Notes under the pieces: model-generated | What the model saw: only the letters and a program-made list of their open reading frames with translations | The model's database searches: none | What the model was told of the DNA's origin: nothing | Translations under genes and position numbers: made by a program | Shown: piece by piece, positions 51,775-60,015 of the stretch | Layout: every line of letters starts with the position of its first letter | How positions within the stretch are numbered: the stretch's first letter is position 1 | Source: Pontibacter flavimaris | Lineage (GTDB): Bacteria > Bacteroidota > Bacteroidia > Cytophagales > Hymenobacteraceae | DNA: 64,000 nucleotides | Assembly: GCF_001907195.1 (NCBI RefSeq) | Contig: NZ_LVWA01000004.1 | Location: forward strand, 124,001-188,000 | Reading direction: 5' to 3'

Positions 51775-53543
51775 TATTGGTCGATCATGTTCTTGTACTG
51801 CATCTGGTAGAGCTGCGCGTAATAGCCGTTGTGCTCCAGCAGCTCTTCGTGGTTGCCCATCTCCTTCAGCTCGCCGCGGTCCAGCACCAGGATTTTGTCG
51901 GCTTTCTGGATGGTGCTGAGGCGGTGCGCGATGACAATGGAAGTGCGGCCGTGCATGAGCTGGTCGATGGCGTATTGTATCAGCTCTTCGGTTTCGGAAT
52001 CCACGCTGGAAGTGGCCTCGTCGAGAATGATGATCTCCGGATTATAGACCATGGCGCGCACAAAGGAAATAAGCTGGCGCTGGCCCACCGATAAAGTGGC
52101 GCCGCGCTCCATTACCTGGTAGTGCAGCCCGCCCGGCAGCCGCTCGATGAACTTACGGGCTCCCACCAAATCGGCGGCGTGCCACATCTGCTCCTCGGTT
52201 ATACTTTTGTTGCCCAGGCTGATGTTGTCGGCGATGGTGCCGGAGAAGAGGAACACATCCTGCAGCACCACGCCGATGTGATGGCGCAGCACGCTCAGGT
52301 CATACTCCTGCAGGTCGTGGCCATCCACCACAATATGCCCTTTGTTGATCTCGTAAAAGCGGTTGAGCAGGTTAATAACGGACGTTTTACCGGCCCCCGT
52401 CGCGCCCACAAACGCCACGGTTTCGCCCGCCTTCACGTCAAACGAGAGGTCGCGCAGCACCCAGTCCTCATCTTTGTAGGCAAACCATACATGCTCGAAG
52501 CGCACATTGCCTTTTATCTTCTCCGGGGCATAGGTACCGCTGTCCGGAATCATTTCTTTGCTATCGAGCAGGCGCATGAGGCGCTCGGTGCTCACCACGC
52601 CCAGCTGCAGCGTGTTAAAGCGGTCGGCGATCATGCGGATCGGGCGGAAGAACATCTGGATGTACAGTATAAACGCCATCAGCGTGCCCAGCGTGATCTC
52701 GTTCTCTATCACCCCGTACGCGCCATACCACACCAGCAGGCCCAGGCCCGCCGCGCCAATGATCTCGGCCACTGGAAAATAGACGCTGTAGTATAGAACC
52801 GAGCGGACGTTGGCGCGGGTATGCTCCTTGTTGATTTCCTGGAACTTCTCCATCTCGCGCTTCTCGTTCGTGAAGATCTGCACGATGCTCATGCCCGTGA
52901 TATGCTCCTGCACAAAAGAATTGAGCCGCGCCACCGCCGTACGCACCTCCTGGAAGGTATCTTTTATCTTTTCCTTAAAGATGTAGGTACTGATGAGCAT
53001 GAGCGGGAACGTGGACAAACTCACCAGGGCCAGTTCCCAGTCGATGTAGAACATGAAGCCCAGGATGAACACCAGCTGCAGGATGTCGCCGATCATGGCG
53101 GCCAGTCCCTCGCTGAACACGTCCGAAAGCGTTTCCACATCCGACACGTTGCGGGTAACCAGGGTGCCGATCGGGGTGCGGTCGAAGAACTTGAGGCGCA
53201 GGTTGAGGATGTGGCGGTAGAGCACCACGCGGATGTCGCGGACCACGTGCTGGCCCAGCCAACCGGCAAAGTAGGTATGCAGGTACTGCACCACGGCATG
53301 CACCACCAGCAGCACGCCCAAGATCACGAACATGCGGTTGAGGCCCTCCCAGTCGTTGTTCAGGATCTCGTTGTCCACGGTCCACTGAATCAGGAAGGGG
53401 CGCACCGCCGCCAGGATGGCCGACGCGAATGTCAGGAATATGATAAAGTAGAAGATCCTGATGTAGGGCTTCACAAACGTGAAAAGCCGCTTCAGCACGT
53501 CCGAGTCGAATACTTTACCGGTTTGTTTAGGTGTATCTTCCAA
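51774..53543 (-). CDS. ABC transporter, fused permease-ATPase (exporter type)
   Basis: 589 residues. Six membrane helices are spread over about 20-310. The ATPase has Walker A GATGAGKTSVI, signature LSVGQRQL (a common variant of LSGGQ in this subgroup), Walker B ILDEATSSVDSETE with the catalytic Glu, and switch His in IAHRLST. The transporter is of the MDR/lipid-exporter class; cargo unknown. It overlaps the GyrI-like gene by one base. The canonical catalytic Glu contrasts with the exporter at 48177. Confidence 0.93.
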   Translation of the reverse strand: MEDTPKQTGKVFDSDVLKRLFTFVKPYIRIFYFIIFLTFASAILAAVRPFLIQWTVDNEILNNDWEGLNRMFVILGVLLVVHAVVQYLHTYFAGWLGQHVVRDIRVVLYRHILNLRLKFFDRTPIGTLVTRNVSDVETLSDVFSEGLAAMIGDILQLVFILGFMFYIDWELALVSLSTFPLMLISTYIFKEKIKDTFQEVRTAVARLNSFVQEHITGMSIVQIFTNEKREMEKFQEINKEHTRANVRSVLYYSVYFPVAEIIGAAGLGLLVWYGAYGVIENEITLGTLMAFILYIQMFFRPIRMIADRFNTLQLGVVSTERLMRLLDSKEMIPDSGTYAPEKIKGNVRFEHVWFAYKDEDWVLRDLSFDVKAGETVAFVGATGAGKTSVINLLNRFYEINKGHIVVDGHDLQEYDLSVLRHHIGVVLQDVFLFSGTIADNISLGNKSITEEQMWHAADLVGARKFIERLPGGLHYQVMERGATLSVGQRQLISFVRAMVYNPEIIILDEATSSVDSETEELIQYAIDQLMHGRTSIVIAHRLSTIQKADKILVLDRGELKEMGNHEELLEHNGYYAQLYQMQYKNMIDQ

Positions 53544-53844
53544 AAGTATGCTTCTGCTAGAGTATGGTTATTGCCACTGCACTGTCTCCTCTGTACGGGG
53601 GCTATGGTTTAACCGATTGTAAAGTTAATGGTTTTAGAGCAGGTTTCTCAGGATTTATAAAGCAGGGATAGGTGCTGATTGCTAATTGTTGCCTGCTGAT
53701 TCCTATACTTGTTGGTTATACTTAACTCTATACTTGCCTTCCCTGGTGCAAGTCTTCAGACTTGTATCCTACGTTGGTGCCAGGTCTCTGACTTGGCTGG
53801 CTTGAAAAGCCATACTTGTATTGGCCATGCTTTTATTCTTTTCT

Positions 53845-53866
53845 GGCGCAAGCGTCCGCTTGTGCC
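53845..53866. repeat. Hairpin module a (copy in mosaic B)
   Basis: Identical to 1494-1515, followed by TTTTATACTTTGG. Confidence 0.8.
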
Positions 53867-54112
53867 TTTTTATACTTTGGCTATACATTATGCTTTTTAT
53901 ACTTGCTGTTCCGGACATCCTTGTCCGGAACCAAAGCTGCTGCGGATTTCCTAATCCGCGTAGGGCATACTTTATACTTGAACTATACATCCCATAGCCG
54001 CCGCTTCCTTTAACCTAACACAAGCTATCCTTGCTAGCAACCGCTGATCCTGTAGTTCCCACAAATCTACTGTTGCATTTCCTGCTTTGGTGCTCTCAAG
54101 CCCGAGAGGGCT

Positions 54113-54130
54113 CCCCGAAATGCTTCGGGG
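54113..54130. repeat. Hairpin module d (copy in mosaic B)
   Basis: An 18-base dyad with arms CCCCGAA and TTCGGGG. The same module, reversed, is the core of the 25-base insertion at 59146-59170. Confidence 0.7.
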
Positions 54131-54433
54131 TAAACTCCTTCCCGCTCGGCGCTGGGAGATTTTCCTGCCCTCGTTCCTCGGGCTGCCTCGCTGCCGCTCG
54201 TCACCGGAAAAACTCGCATAGGCGCCTCACAGAAAAACTGGAATCAACCTCGATAGCTATTGCCTTTGCTATGGAACCTATACTTGTCCACCAGTCAATG
54301 GCGGAAAAGTCCCCCTTGGAAGGGGGCAGGGGGATGTAATCGGCTGCTGAAGCTCCCTCCCCTGTTTTTAGGGGAGGGTTGGGGAGGGGTTACCACAGCA
54401 GGGGTGGTTGGCCCCACTCCAGTAAAAAACAAA

Positions 54434-54463
54434 AAGGCCGGAGCTATTCGTAGCTCCGGCCTT
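54434..54463 (-). terminator. Terminator with TTCG loop
   Basis: Perfect 13-bp arms AAGGCCGGAGCTA (54434-54446) and TAGCTCCGGCCTT (54451-54463), read from the minus strand with a T run after it. It ends the gene at 54486. TATACTTC follows on the plus strand. Confidence 0.88.
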
Positions 54464-54485
54464 CCTATACTTCAGAATCTATACT

Positions 54486-55793
54486 TTATACTTTGGCTTC
54501 TACGGCTATTTCTACTTTGGCCAAAGCCTGTTCCACGTCAGAGATAATATCCTCCGGGTGCTCCACACCTACGGAGATGCGGACCATTCCCTCCCCGATG
54601 CCCATTTTGGCGCGGTCGGTCGGGGAGATGTCGGAGTGGGTCATAGAGGCGGGGTGCTCGGCCAGCGACTCGGTGCCGCCCAAACTTACCGCCAGCTTGA
54701 TCAGCTTCAGGCTGTTTAGGAACCTGAACGCTTCTTTCTCGCCGCCTTTGATATCAAACGAGATCATGGAGCCGGCAGCGGTGCACTGCTTCTGGTAAAT
54801 GGCCTGCTGGCGCGGGTTGTCCTGCAAATCGCCGAGGTAGTAGATCTTCTCCACTTTCGGGTGCTGCTTCAGGTAATTGGCCACGACTTCTGCGCCACGG
54901 GCTTGCGCCTCCATGCGTATTTTCAGGGTCTCCAGGCTGCGCATCAGCATCCAGCCGGTCCAGGGGCTGGCCATGGAGCCGGTGAAAGTGCGCATGCCCT
55001 TCACCTGCTTCAGCAGCGCGGAAGAACCAGCACAGGCGCCGGCAATCAGGTCGGAGTGACCGCCGATATACTTGGTGGCAGAGTATAAAACTAAATCAGC
55101 GCCGTGCTTAAGCGGATGCGAGAACACCGGGCCCAGGAAGGTATTATCTACGGCCACCACTACTTTCTTATCAGCAGTGGAATGTTTCCGGGCCAGCGCC
55201 ACGCATTCCTCAATATCCACCAGGTGGTTGGTCGGGTTCGCCGGCGTCTCCAGAAAGACCATGGCTAGTTTACCGGCTACGCCGCTCTCCTCCAGTTGCT
55301 GCGCAATTTCCTCCAGGGTGGCACAAGCCTGAAAGCCTATACTTTGGATGCCGAACTTGGGCAGGATGTTCTTGATGTAATAGTCGGAGCCGCCGTAAAT
55401 GGGCTCGCTGTGCAGGATCACGTCGCCGGGCTTGAGCAGGGCCAGCAGCGTGGTGCTGATGGCGGCCATGCCGCTGGCAAACACGGCGGCTTCCTCGGCA
55501 CCGTCCCAGAAGCGGAGGCGGTTTTCGAGTATCTCCAGGTCGGGGTTGTTGAGGCGGCTGTAGATCAGGCCCAGCTGCTCTTCGGCGTTCTTCTCGCGCA
55601 GGCCATATGCCAGTTCAAAAAACGCTTTGCCCTCTTCGGCACTTTTAAAAACAAAGGTGGATGTTTGGTAAATCGGGGCTTTCACGGCCATTTCCGACCA
55701 CTCGGGGTTATACCCGTAGCTCATCATTAAACTTTCCGGCCGCACGTGCTTTCCGTTCAGGTGCGGACCCAGATGGTCCTCTTCCAGTTGCAT
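54486..55793 (-). CDS. Cystathionine gamma-lyase/synthase-family PLP enzyme (methionine gamma-lyase-like)
   Basis: 435 residues of the Cys/Met-metabolism PLP family. PLP-site phrases: YSRLNNPDLEILENRL, FASGMAAISTTLLALLKPGD, ETPANPTNHLVDI, the Asp of VDNTFLGPVF, and Lys241 in YSATKYIGGHSD for the PLP Schiff base. C-terminal SLGGTESLAEHPASMTH and GEGMVRISVGVEHPEDI are typical. The exact reaction (gamma-lyase, gamma-synthase or beta-lyase) cannot be fixed by eye; methionine gamma-lyase-like features make cleavage of Met or homocysteine a fair guess. It is monocistronic with a strong terminator. Confidence 0.9.
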   Translation of the reverse strand: MQLEEDHLGPHLNGKHVRPESLMMSYGYNPEWSEMAVKAPIYQTSTFVFKSAEEGKAFFELAYGLREKNAEEQLGLIYSRLNNPDLEILENRLRFWDGAEEAAVFASGMAAISTTLLALLKPGDVILHSEPIYGGSDYYIKNILPKFGIQSIGFQACATLEEIAQQLEESGVAGKLAMVFLETPANPTNHLVDIEECVALARKHSTADKKVVVAVDNTFLGPVFSHPLKHGADLVLYSATKYIGGHSDLIAGACAGSSALLKQVKGMRTFTGSMASPWTGWMLMRSLETLKIRMEAQARGAEVVANYLKQHPKVEKIYYLGDLQDNPRQQAIYQKQCTAAGSMISFDIKGGEKEAFRFLNSLKLIKLAVSLGGTESLAEHPASMTHSDISPTDRAKMGIGEGMVRISVGVEHPEDIISDVEQALAKVEIAVEAKV

Positions 55794-55826
55794 AGTAGGT
55801 TAGTTAGGGGTTAAGGTTGATTAGTT

Positions 55827-56573
55827 TTAAGGTATAAATAGTTCAGATGGATACGCTACTTTGGCCAGGTACAAACCCTCCGATGGCGCTGCTCCGCTGG
55901 ACCGGCTCCTGTCCTGACTGGCCACGATCTGCTCAAACTCGGGCACCGTCAGCTTGCCGCGGCCTACATCTACCAGCGTGCCTACCACCAGGCGCACCAT
56001 GCCGCGCAGGAAACGGTTAGCCCGGATGGTAAATTGGAGTTCCTCGCCCTCCTGCTGCCACACGGCCTCATACATGTGGCAACGGTAATGCTTGGTGTCG
56101 CCCTTTACTTTGCTGAAGGTAGTAAAATCCTCGTACTTAAGTAGTATGGCGGCGGCCTCATTCATCTTTTCCACATCCAGCGGACGGCTGTGGTACCAGG
56201 CATGGTAGCGCTTAAATGGATTTTTACGAAGCGTGATGTGGTAGTGGTAGGTGCGGGCGAAGGCATCGTAGCGGGCATGCGCATCAGGCTGCACCAGGTA
56301 TAAGTTGACGGCGGAGATATCGTCCGGCAGAAGGCGGTTGAGGCGGTAGATCACGTGCTGCGGGTCCAGGGGCTGCTGTGCATCGAAGTGCACGAACTGC
56401 TGGCTGGCATGCACGCCCGTGTCGGTGCGGCCGCTGCCAGTGGTGCTGATCGGCTCGCGCAGCACCTTGGTTAAACTATCCTCCAACACCTCCTGCACCG
56501 ACAGGGCATTGGGCTGCACCTGCCACCCATGAAACCGGGTTCCGTCGTAAGCTATCTCTAAAAAATACCGCAT
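55827..56573 (-). CDS. truA: tRNA pseudouridine synthase A
   Basis: Converts uridines 38-40 of tRNA to pseudouridine. 248 residues from ATG at 56571-56573. Catalytic Asp51 lies in STTGSGRTDTGVHA, and further marks are MRYFLEIAYDGTRFHGWQ at the start, ARTYHYHI, and ANRFLRGMVRLVVGTLVDVGRGK. A longer frame to 56600 would run into the terminator of the upstream gene, so 56573 is preferred. It is followed 33 bases later by the PLP enzyme gene on its 5' side (upstream stop spacing), with no shared operon evidence. Confidence 0.96.
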   Translation of the reverse strand: MRYFLEIAYDGTRFHGWQVQPNALSVQEVLEDSLTKVLREPISTTGSGRTDTGVHASQQFVHFDAQQPLDPQHVIYRLNRLLPDDISAVNLYLVQPDAHARYDAFARTYHYHITLRKNPFKRYHAWYHSRPLDVEKMNEAAAILLKYEDFTTFSKVKGDTKHYRCHMYEAVWQQEGEELQFTIRANRFLRGMVRLVVGTLVDVGRGKLTVPEFEQIVASQDRSRSSGAAPSEGLYLAKVAYPSELFIP

Positions 56574-56590
56574 GTGCAAAGGTATAAAAA

Positions 56591-56623
56591 ATCCCCGCAC
56601 ACGCTTTGAGCATGTGCGGGGAT
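56591..56623 (-). terminator. Terminator after the charged exported protein gene
   Basis: Perfect 11-bp arms ATCCCCGCACA (56591-56601) and TGTGCGGGGAT (56613-56623), 29 bases beyond the stop at 56652. Confidence 0.8.
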
Positions 56624-56651
56624 CTGTTTAGCAAAAGCTGAAGGTAAATTA

Positions 56652-57047
56652 TTAGTTTGAGGTGGTGCGGCCCCTGCCGGCCTCATCCAGAATCACCTGG
56701 CCCAGCGTGCGGTTTCGTGTTCTGCGGCGGGTCTCCTCACTTCGGCGCTGCTCCTCACGGCTTCGCTCCCAACGCTCGTCATCCCTTCTTCTTTCCTCCT
56801 CCCTGCGCCTGTTCCATCTGTCATCATCCCGATCCTCATCGTCGTGCTTCTTCATGCGCTTCTTATATTCTTTCTCGTACTCCTTCTCCCGTTTCCACTC
56901 CGCATGGGCGCGGTGCTTTTCATCCACAAAAGATGGTTTGCCTTTTGCTTTCCCCTTACCGTTACCATTCCCGTGGCTATCGGCCAGCGCAGCCTGTCCT
57001 GCAAACACAAAAGATAACATGAAGGCAATCGTCAGTAACTTTTTCAT
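56652..57047 (-). CDS. Exported highly charged protein, unknown function
   Basis: 131 residues from ATG at 57045-57047 (MKKLLTIAFMLSF...). Signal peptide ends near ALADSHG. The mature part begins with a Gly/Asn/Lys-rich stretch, then a long Arg/Glu/Asp helix (about 55-120) with patterns such as KREKEYEKEYKKRMKKH and RREEERRRDDERWERS that could form a single alpha-helix or coiled coil. No family is recognised. The longer frame to 57098 adds residues before the signal and is rejected. It has its own terminator. Confidence 0.7.
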   Translation of the reverse strand: MKKLLTIAFMLSFVFAGQAALADSHGNGNGKGKAKGKPSFVDEKHRAHAEWKREKEYEKEYKKRMKKHDDEDRDDDRWNRRREEERRRDDERWERSREEQRRSEETRRRTRNRTLGQVILDEAGRGRTTSN

Positions 57048-57144
57048 ATGCTTCTTCCTTAGGTTCAGCTCACCTAATGCAAAGCAGGTGCCAAACACTA
57101 TATAGCCATACTACATGTTGCTGTTGAACCCAATGTCATAAATT

Positions 57145-57180
57145 AAAAGAGCCCGTTCCACAGCTGAAACGGGCTCTTTT
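57145..57180 (-). terminator. Terminator after thiolase
   Basis: Perfect 13-bp arms AAAAGAGCCCGTT (57145-57157) and AACGGGCTCTTTT (57168-57180), about 80 bases beyond the stop at 57260. A TATACTTG heptamer lies in between. Confidence 0.85.
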
Positions 57181-57259
57181 AGCAATATTTTATACTTGTC
57201 TTTTTCTCCTGGTGAAGTATGATTCGTCAATATAAAAGTATGCGGAGCAAGGGTTTTGA

Positions 57260-58459
57260 TTATACTTTCTCATAGATCACGGCCACACCCTGCCCTACGC
57301 CCACGCACATGGTGGCCAGGCCATACTTTACGTTGTCGCGGCGCTTCATTTCGTGCAGCAGCGTGGCGGAGATGCGGGTGCCGCTGGCCCCCAGCGGATG
57401 CCCAATGGCAATGGACCCTCCATTCACGTTCACGATCTCCGGGTTGATCTCCAGTTGCTGCACGCACGGCACAGCCTGCGCGGCAAAGGCCTCGTTTATC
57501 TCGGCCAGGCCGATGTCGTTTATACTTAGCCCGGCGCGCTTCAGGGCTTTTTGAGTGGCCGGCACCGGCCCCATGCCCATGTGCGCCGGATCCACACCAG
57601 CCACGGCCGCCGATACCACACGCGCCATCGGTGTGAGGTTGTAGCGTTTCAGCATCTCCTCGCTCACGATAATAGACACGGCAGCGCCATCGTTGATGCC
57701 CGAGGAGTTACCGGCCGTTACCGAGCCGCCTTTTTTGAAAGCTGGGGCTAGTGTGCTCAGTTTCTCTACAGAAGAAAGGCGCGGGTGTTCGTCTGCGTCG
57801 AAAACAATGTCCTCGCCTTTGCGCTGCGGGATGTGCACCGGCACGATTTCATCTTTGAACTTACCGGCCTCAGCGGCAGCTTTATACTTTACCTGCGAGC
57901 TATGGGCAAACGCATCCTGGGTTTCACGTGAAATGCCGTAGCGCTCCGCTACATTCTCGGCTGTCTCGCCCATTCCGAACGGGTAGTGCAGCTTAGACAA
58001 AGCCGGGTTGGTAAAGCGCCAGCCGATGGTGGTGTCGTAGATTTCAGCAGAGCGCGAGAAAGCTGCTTCGGCCTTGGCCATCACGAAGGGGGCGCGCGTC
58101 ATACTTTCCACGCCGCCGGCCAGGTACACGTCGCCGTCGCCGCTGGCAATGGCGCGGCTGGCATCGATAATGGCCTGCAGGCCGGAGGCGCAGAGGCGGT
58201 TGACGGTAACGCCGCCAATCTCCTGTGGCAGCCCTGCCAGCAGCAGCGCCATGCGGGCCACGTTGCGGTTGTCCTCTCCTGCCTGGTTTGCCGCGCCCAT
58301 CACCACGTCTTCGATCAGTGCGGGGTCCAGGTTGGGGTTGCGGGCCACGATCTCTTTCAGCACCAGCGCGGCCATGTCATCGGGTCGTACCGAGCTGAGG
58401 GTGCCGCCAAACTTGCCGACAGGGGTCCGAAGTATATCAACTATGTAAGCAGTGCGCAT
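57260..58459 (-). CDS. Acetyl-CoA C-acyltransferase (thiolase)
   Basis: 399 residues of the thiolase family, catabolic type (FadA/PcaF-like). Nucleophile Cys90 in VNRLCASGLQAI, then NEAFAAQ, the His of GGSIAIGHPLGASGTRI, and the second Cys in TMCVGVGQGVAVIYE near the C-terminus. It cleaves 3-oxoacyl-CoA to acetyl-CoA and a shortened acyl-CoA, or the reverse. Whether the substrate is fatty acyl or 3-oxoadipyl-CoA is not settled. No other beta-oxidation gene is adjacent. It is divergent from the DUF4293 gene. Confidence 0.94.
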   Translation of the reverse strand: MRTAYIVDILRTPVGKFGGTLSSVRPDDMAALVLKEIVARNPNLDPALIEDVVMGAANQAGEDNRNVARMALLLAGLPQEIGGVTVNRLCASGLQAIIDASRAIASGDGDVYLAGGVESMTRAPFVMAKAEAAFSRSAEIYDTTIGWRFTNPALSKLHYPFGMGETAENVAERYGISRETQDAFAHSSQVKYKAAAEAGKFKDEIVPVHIPQRKGEDIVFDADEHPRLSSVEKLSTLAPAFKKGGSVTAGNSSGINDGAAVSIIVSEEMLKRYNLTPMARVVSAAVAGVDPAHMGMGPVPATQKALKRAGLSINDIGLAEINEAFAAQAVPCVQQLEINPEIVNVNGGSIAIGHPLGASGTRISATLLHEMKRRDNVKYGLATMCVGVGQGVAVIYEKV

Positions 58460-58464
58460 CTTAA

Positions 58465-58495
58465 TTTTAGTTTTACAGGTCTTTGTCTAATTTTG
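58465..58495 (+). promoter_or_regulatory. Bacteroidota-type promoter for the DUF4293 gene
   Basis: TTTT (58465-58468) then a 19-base spacer, then TAATTTTG (58488-58495), an exact TAnnTTTG match. It predicts a start near 58502 and a leader of about 24 bases. Confidence 0.55.
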
Positions 58496-58525
58496 CAGCT
58501 CTTTGCAAGATAATTTAACCATCAC

Positions 58526-59026
58526 ATGATACAAAGAATTCAAACCGTATTTCTGGCCCTGCTGGCCATTGCCATGATCGCGATGCTGTTTCTGCCGTTG
58601 TGGTCTAAAACCGACCCCACTACCGGCGAGGAGGTGGTGCTAACCGCCTGGAACCTGAAATCATACTTCCTGACCGAGCAGGGAACGCCGGGCGCGGCTG
58701 GGAACGTGCCGCAGCAGGGCACCATTGCCATCGGCATGCTGGCCATTGCCGCCGCTGTTATTGCCATTTACGAGATCTTCCAGTACAAGAGCCGCCTGAA
58801 CCAGATGAAGCTCGGCCTGCTGAACACGCTGATCATTATGGCTACACTGGGTGCGATGCTGTACTACGCCTACTTTGTGGGCTCCGACCTGGTTTTGGCT
58901 GGCGAGAAAGGCACGTACGAGGCGGGTTTCTACATGCCGTTGCTGGCGCTGGTACTCAACTCGTTGGCCAACCGCTTCATCCGCCGCGACGAGAACCTGG
59001 TGCGGTCGGTGGATAGGCTGAGATAA
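58526..59026 (+). CDS. DUF4293-family membrane protein
   Basis: 166 residues with four hydrophobic segments (about 5-25, 65-85, 97-117 and 127-150), the layout of the DUF4293 family, which is confined to Bacteroidota. Family phrases: MIQRIQTVFLALLAIAMIA at the start, SRLNQMKLGLLNTLI in the middle, and NRFIRRDENLVRSVDRLR at the end. The cytoplasmic tail with RDExLVRSxDRLR is characteristic. Function unknown. It is divergent from thiolase. Confidence 0.9.
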   Translation: MIQRIQTVFLALLAIAMIAMLFLPLWSKTDPTTGEEVVLTAWNLKSYFLTEQGTPGAAGNVPQQGTIAIGMLAIAAAVIAIYEIFQYKSRLNQMKLGLLNTLIIMATLGAMLYYAYFVGSDLVLAGEKGTYEAGFYMPLLALVLNSLANRFIRRDENLVRSVDRLR

Positions 59027-59136
59027 GTTCTGCGTAAAGTATAGCAGAGGGGCGGGTGTCGTTTAGGCGGCACCCGCCTTTTATATTTTATGCGTAGAGG
59101 TGCCTTTTATACTTGGGCTATACTTTATATTTCCCT

Positions 59137-59183
59137 GGCGCAAGCTGAAAGTCCCGGAGCATTTCGGGGCGTCCGCTTGTGCC
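59137..59183. repeat. Hairpin module a interrupted by a 25-base hairpin insertion
   Basis: GGCGCAAGC (59137-59145), then a 25-base insertion (59146-59170) that holds module d (CCCGGAGCATTTCGGGG), then GTCCGCTTGTGCC (59171-59183). Compared with 1494-1515 the insertion point is between CAAGC and GTCCG. Confidence 0.75.
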
Positions 59184-59530
59184 TTCTTATACTTAAGCTG
59201 TACATCGGTTATACTTTCCTAGCCTTTCGTGTCTTTTTATACTTTGGCTGTACTTCCCTAGCCACCGCTTCCTGCTATTTGAGGCAAGCTATCCGTACTA
59301 GCTTCCGCTGATCCTATAGTTCCCACATACCTATCGTTGCATTTCCTAATTGGCTCCCTCCAGCCCGGGAGGGCTCGTCCTTTGGCATCGCGCGGTGTAC
59401 ATTTCCTTTGCTTGACCTTACGGTCTCCGCAATTTCGCTAAAGCGAAACCGTAAATCTACAAGGCGCTCTTTATCGAGGGCCCCCACCCCCACCCAAGGA
59501 CTGGGATCTGATTCGATAGCTTCTGCCCTA

Positions 59531-59604
59531 ACTGTCATCTCGAATGAAATGAGAGATCTTTTTAGAATTCTACATAGATCCCTTCCTCTGGTCGGGATGA
59601 CAGT
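59531..59604. mobile_element. MITE-like element, 74 bp with 13-bp inverted ends
   Basis: Left end ACTGTCATCTCGA (59531-59543) and right end TCGGGATGACAGT (59592-59604) are inverted copies with one mismatch. It is internal to repeat mosaic C, and a right-end fragment AGGATGACAGT recurs at 59825-59835. No transposase is encoded, so any movement would need one from elsewhere. Confidence 0.6.
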
Positions 59605-59666
59605 AAAGTATAGCAAATACAGAATCTCCCTCCTCAAAGGGGCTAGGGGTGGGTGTATACTTGTAG

Positions 59667-59686
59667 GGACAGGTCGCGACCTGTCC
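59667..59686. repeat. 20-bp perfect palindrome
   Basis: Arms GGACAGGTCG and CGACCTGTCC, directly after TATACTTGTAG and before CGCGCGAGAAC. The sequence is of the small dispersed-repeat type; no gene is associated. Confidence 0.65.
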
Positions 59687-59938
59687 GCGCGAGAACAGTG
59701 GCAATGAAACGTATACTTTGGTTGAAGCAATTACAGGCTCCCCTCCTTAGACAAGGAGGGGCAGGGGTGGTTGGATATCAAAGTCAGTAGCTTCGGCTAC
59801 ACCTCTCTTCCCACAAGATCCTTTCAGGATGACAGTAAAAATAGCAAGTATACTTCCGCACCTCTGAATGGCAGGGGTGGTTGGACCGGGCCCTATAGAA
59901 CTTTCCTCCTGTTCTTAGCAAAGAGCTAGGCAAAAAAA

Positions 59939-59967
59939 GAGCGGCGCAAGTATAACCTGCGCCGCTC
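59939..59967 (-). terminator. Terminator with AGTATAA in the loop
   Basis: Perfect 10-bp arms GAGCGGCGCA (59939-59948) and TGCGCCGCTC (59958-59967). The apex reads AAGTATAACC, so the heptamer sits at the loop. A T run follows on the minus strand. It ends the DUF4476 gene. Confidence 0.85.
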
Positions 59968-60015
59968 CAACATATCTCATACTAAATTTTAAATTCACTA
60001 ACTCCTAAACTCCCC

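Larger units (their letters stand above)
53544..54433. repeat. Intergenic mosaic B: hairpin modules and G-rich repeats
   Basis: No credible gene. From 53700 it alternates TATACTT heptamers with dyads: CAAGTCTTCAGACTTG (about 53750), module a at 53845-53866, module b at 53908-53931, module c at 53941-53960. The shared block aagctatcc...ccgctgatcctgtagttcccaca is at 54020-54090, a hairpin of the CCCCGAAATGCTTCGGGG type at 54113-54130, and G-rich segments CCCCCTTGG/GGGGGCAGGGGG and TTAGGGGAGGG near 54309-54400. The order of shared modules matches mosaic A. Confidence 0.75.
59027..59938. repeat. Intergenic mosaic C: heptamers, hairpins, a MITE-like element and G-rich repeats
   Basis: No credible gene in 912 bases. 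TATACTT heptamers alternate with an interrupted module a (59137-59183), and the shared block aagctatccgtactagcttccgct...cacatac is at 59284-59348. A MITE-like unit is at 59531-59604, a 20-base perfect palindrome at 59667-59686, the CTCCCCTCC...GGGGCAGGGGTGG repeat at 59737-59774, a truncated MITE end at about 59825-59835, and a full AAGTATACTT at 59846-59855. Confidence 0.75.

Noticed and set aside
52085..52130. LSVGQ instead of LSGGQ in the second ABC exporter
   Set aside because: This variant is usual in one exporter subgroup and does not show loss of function.
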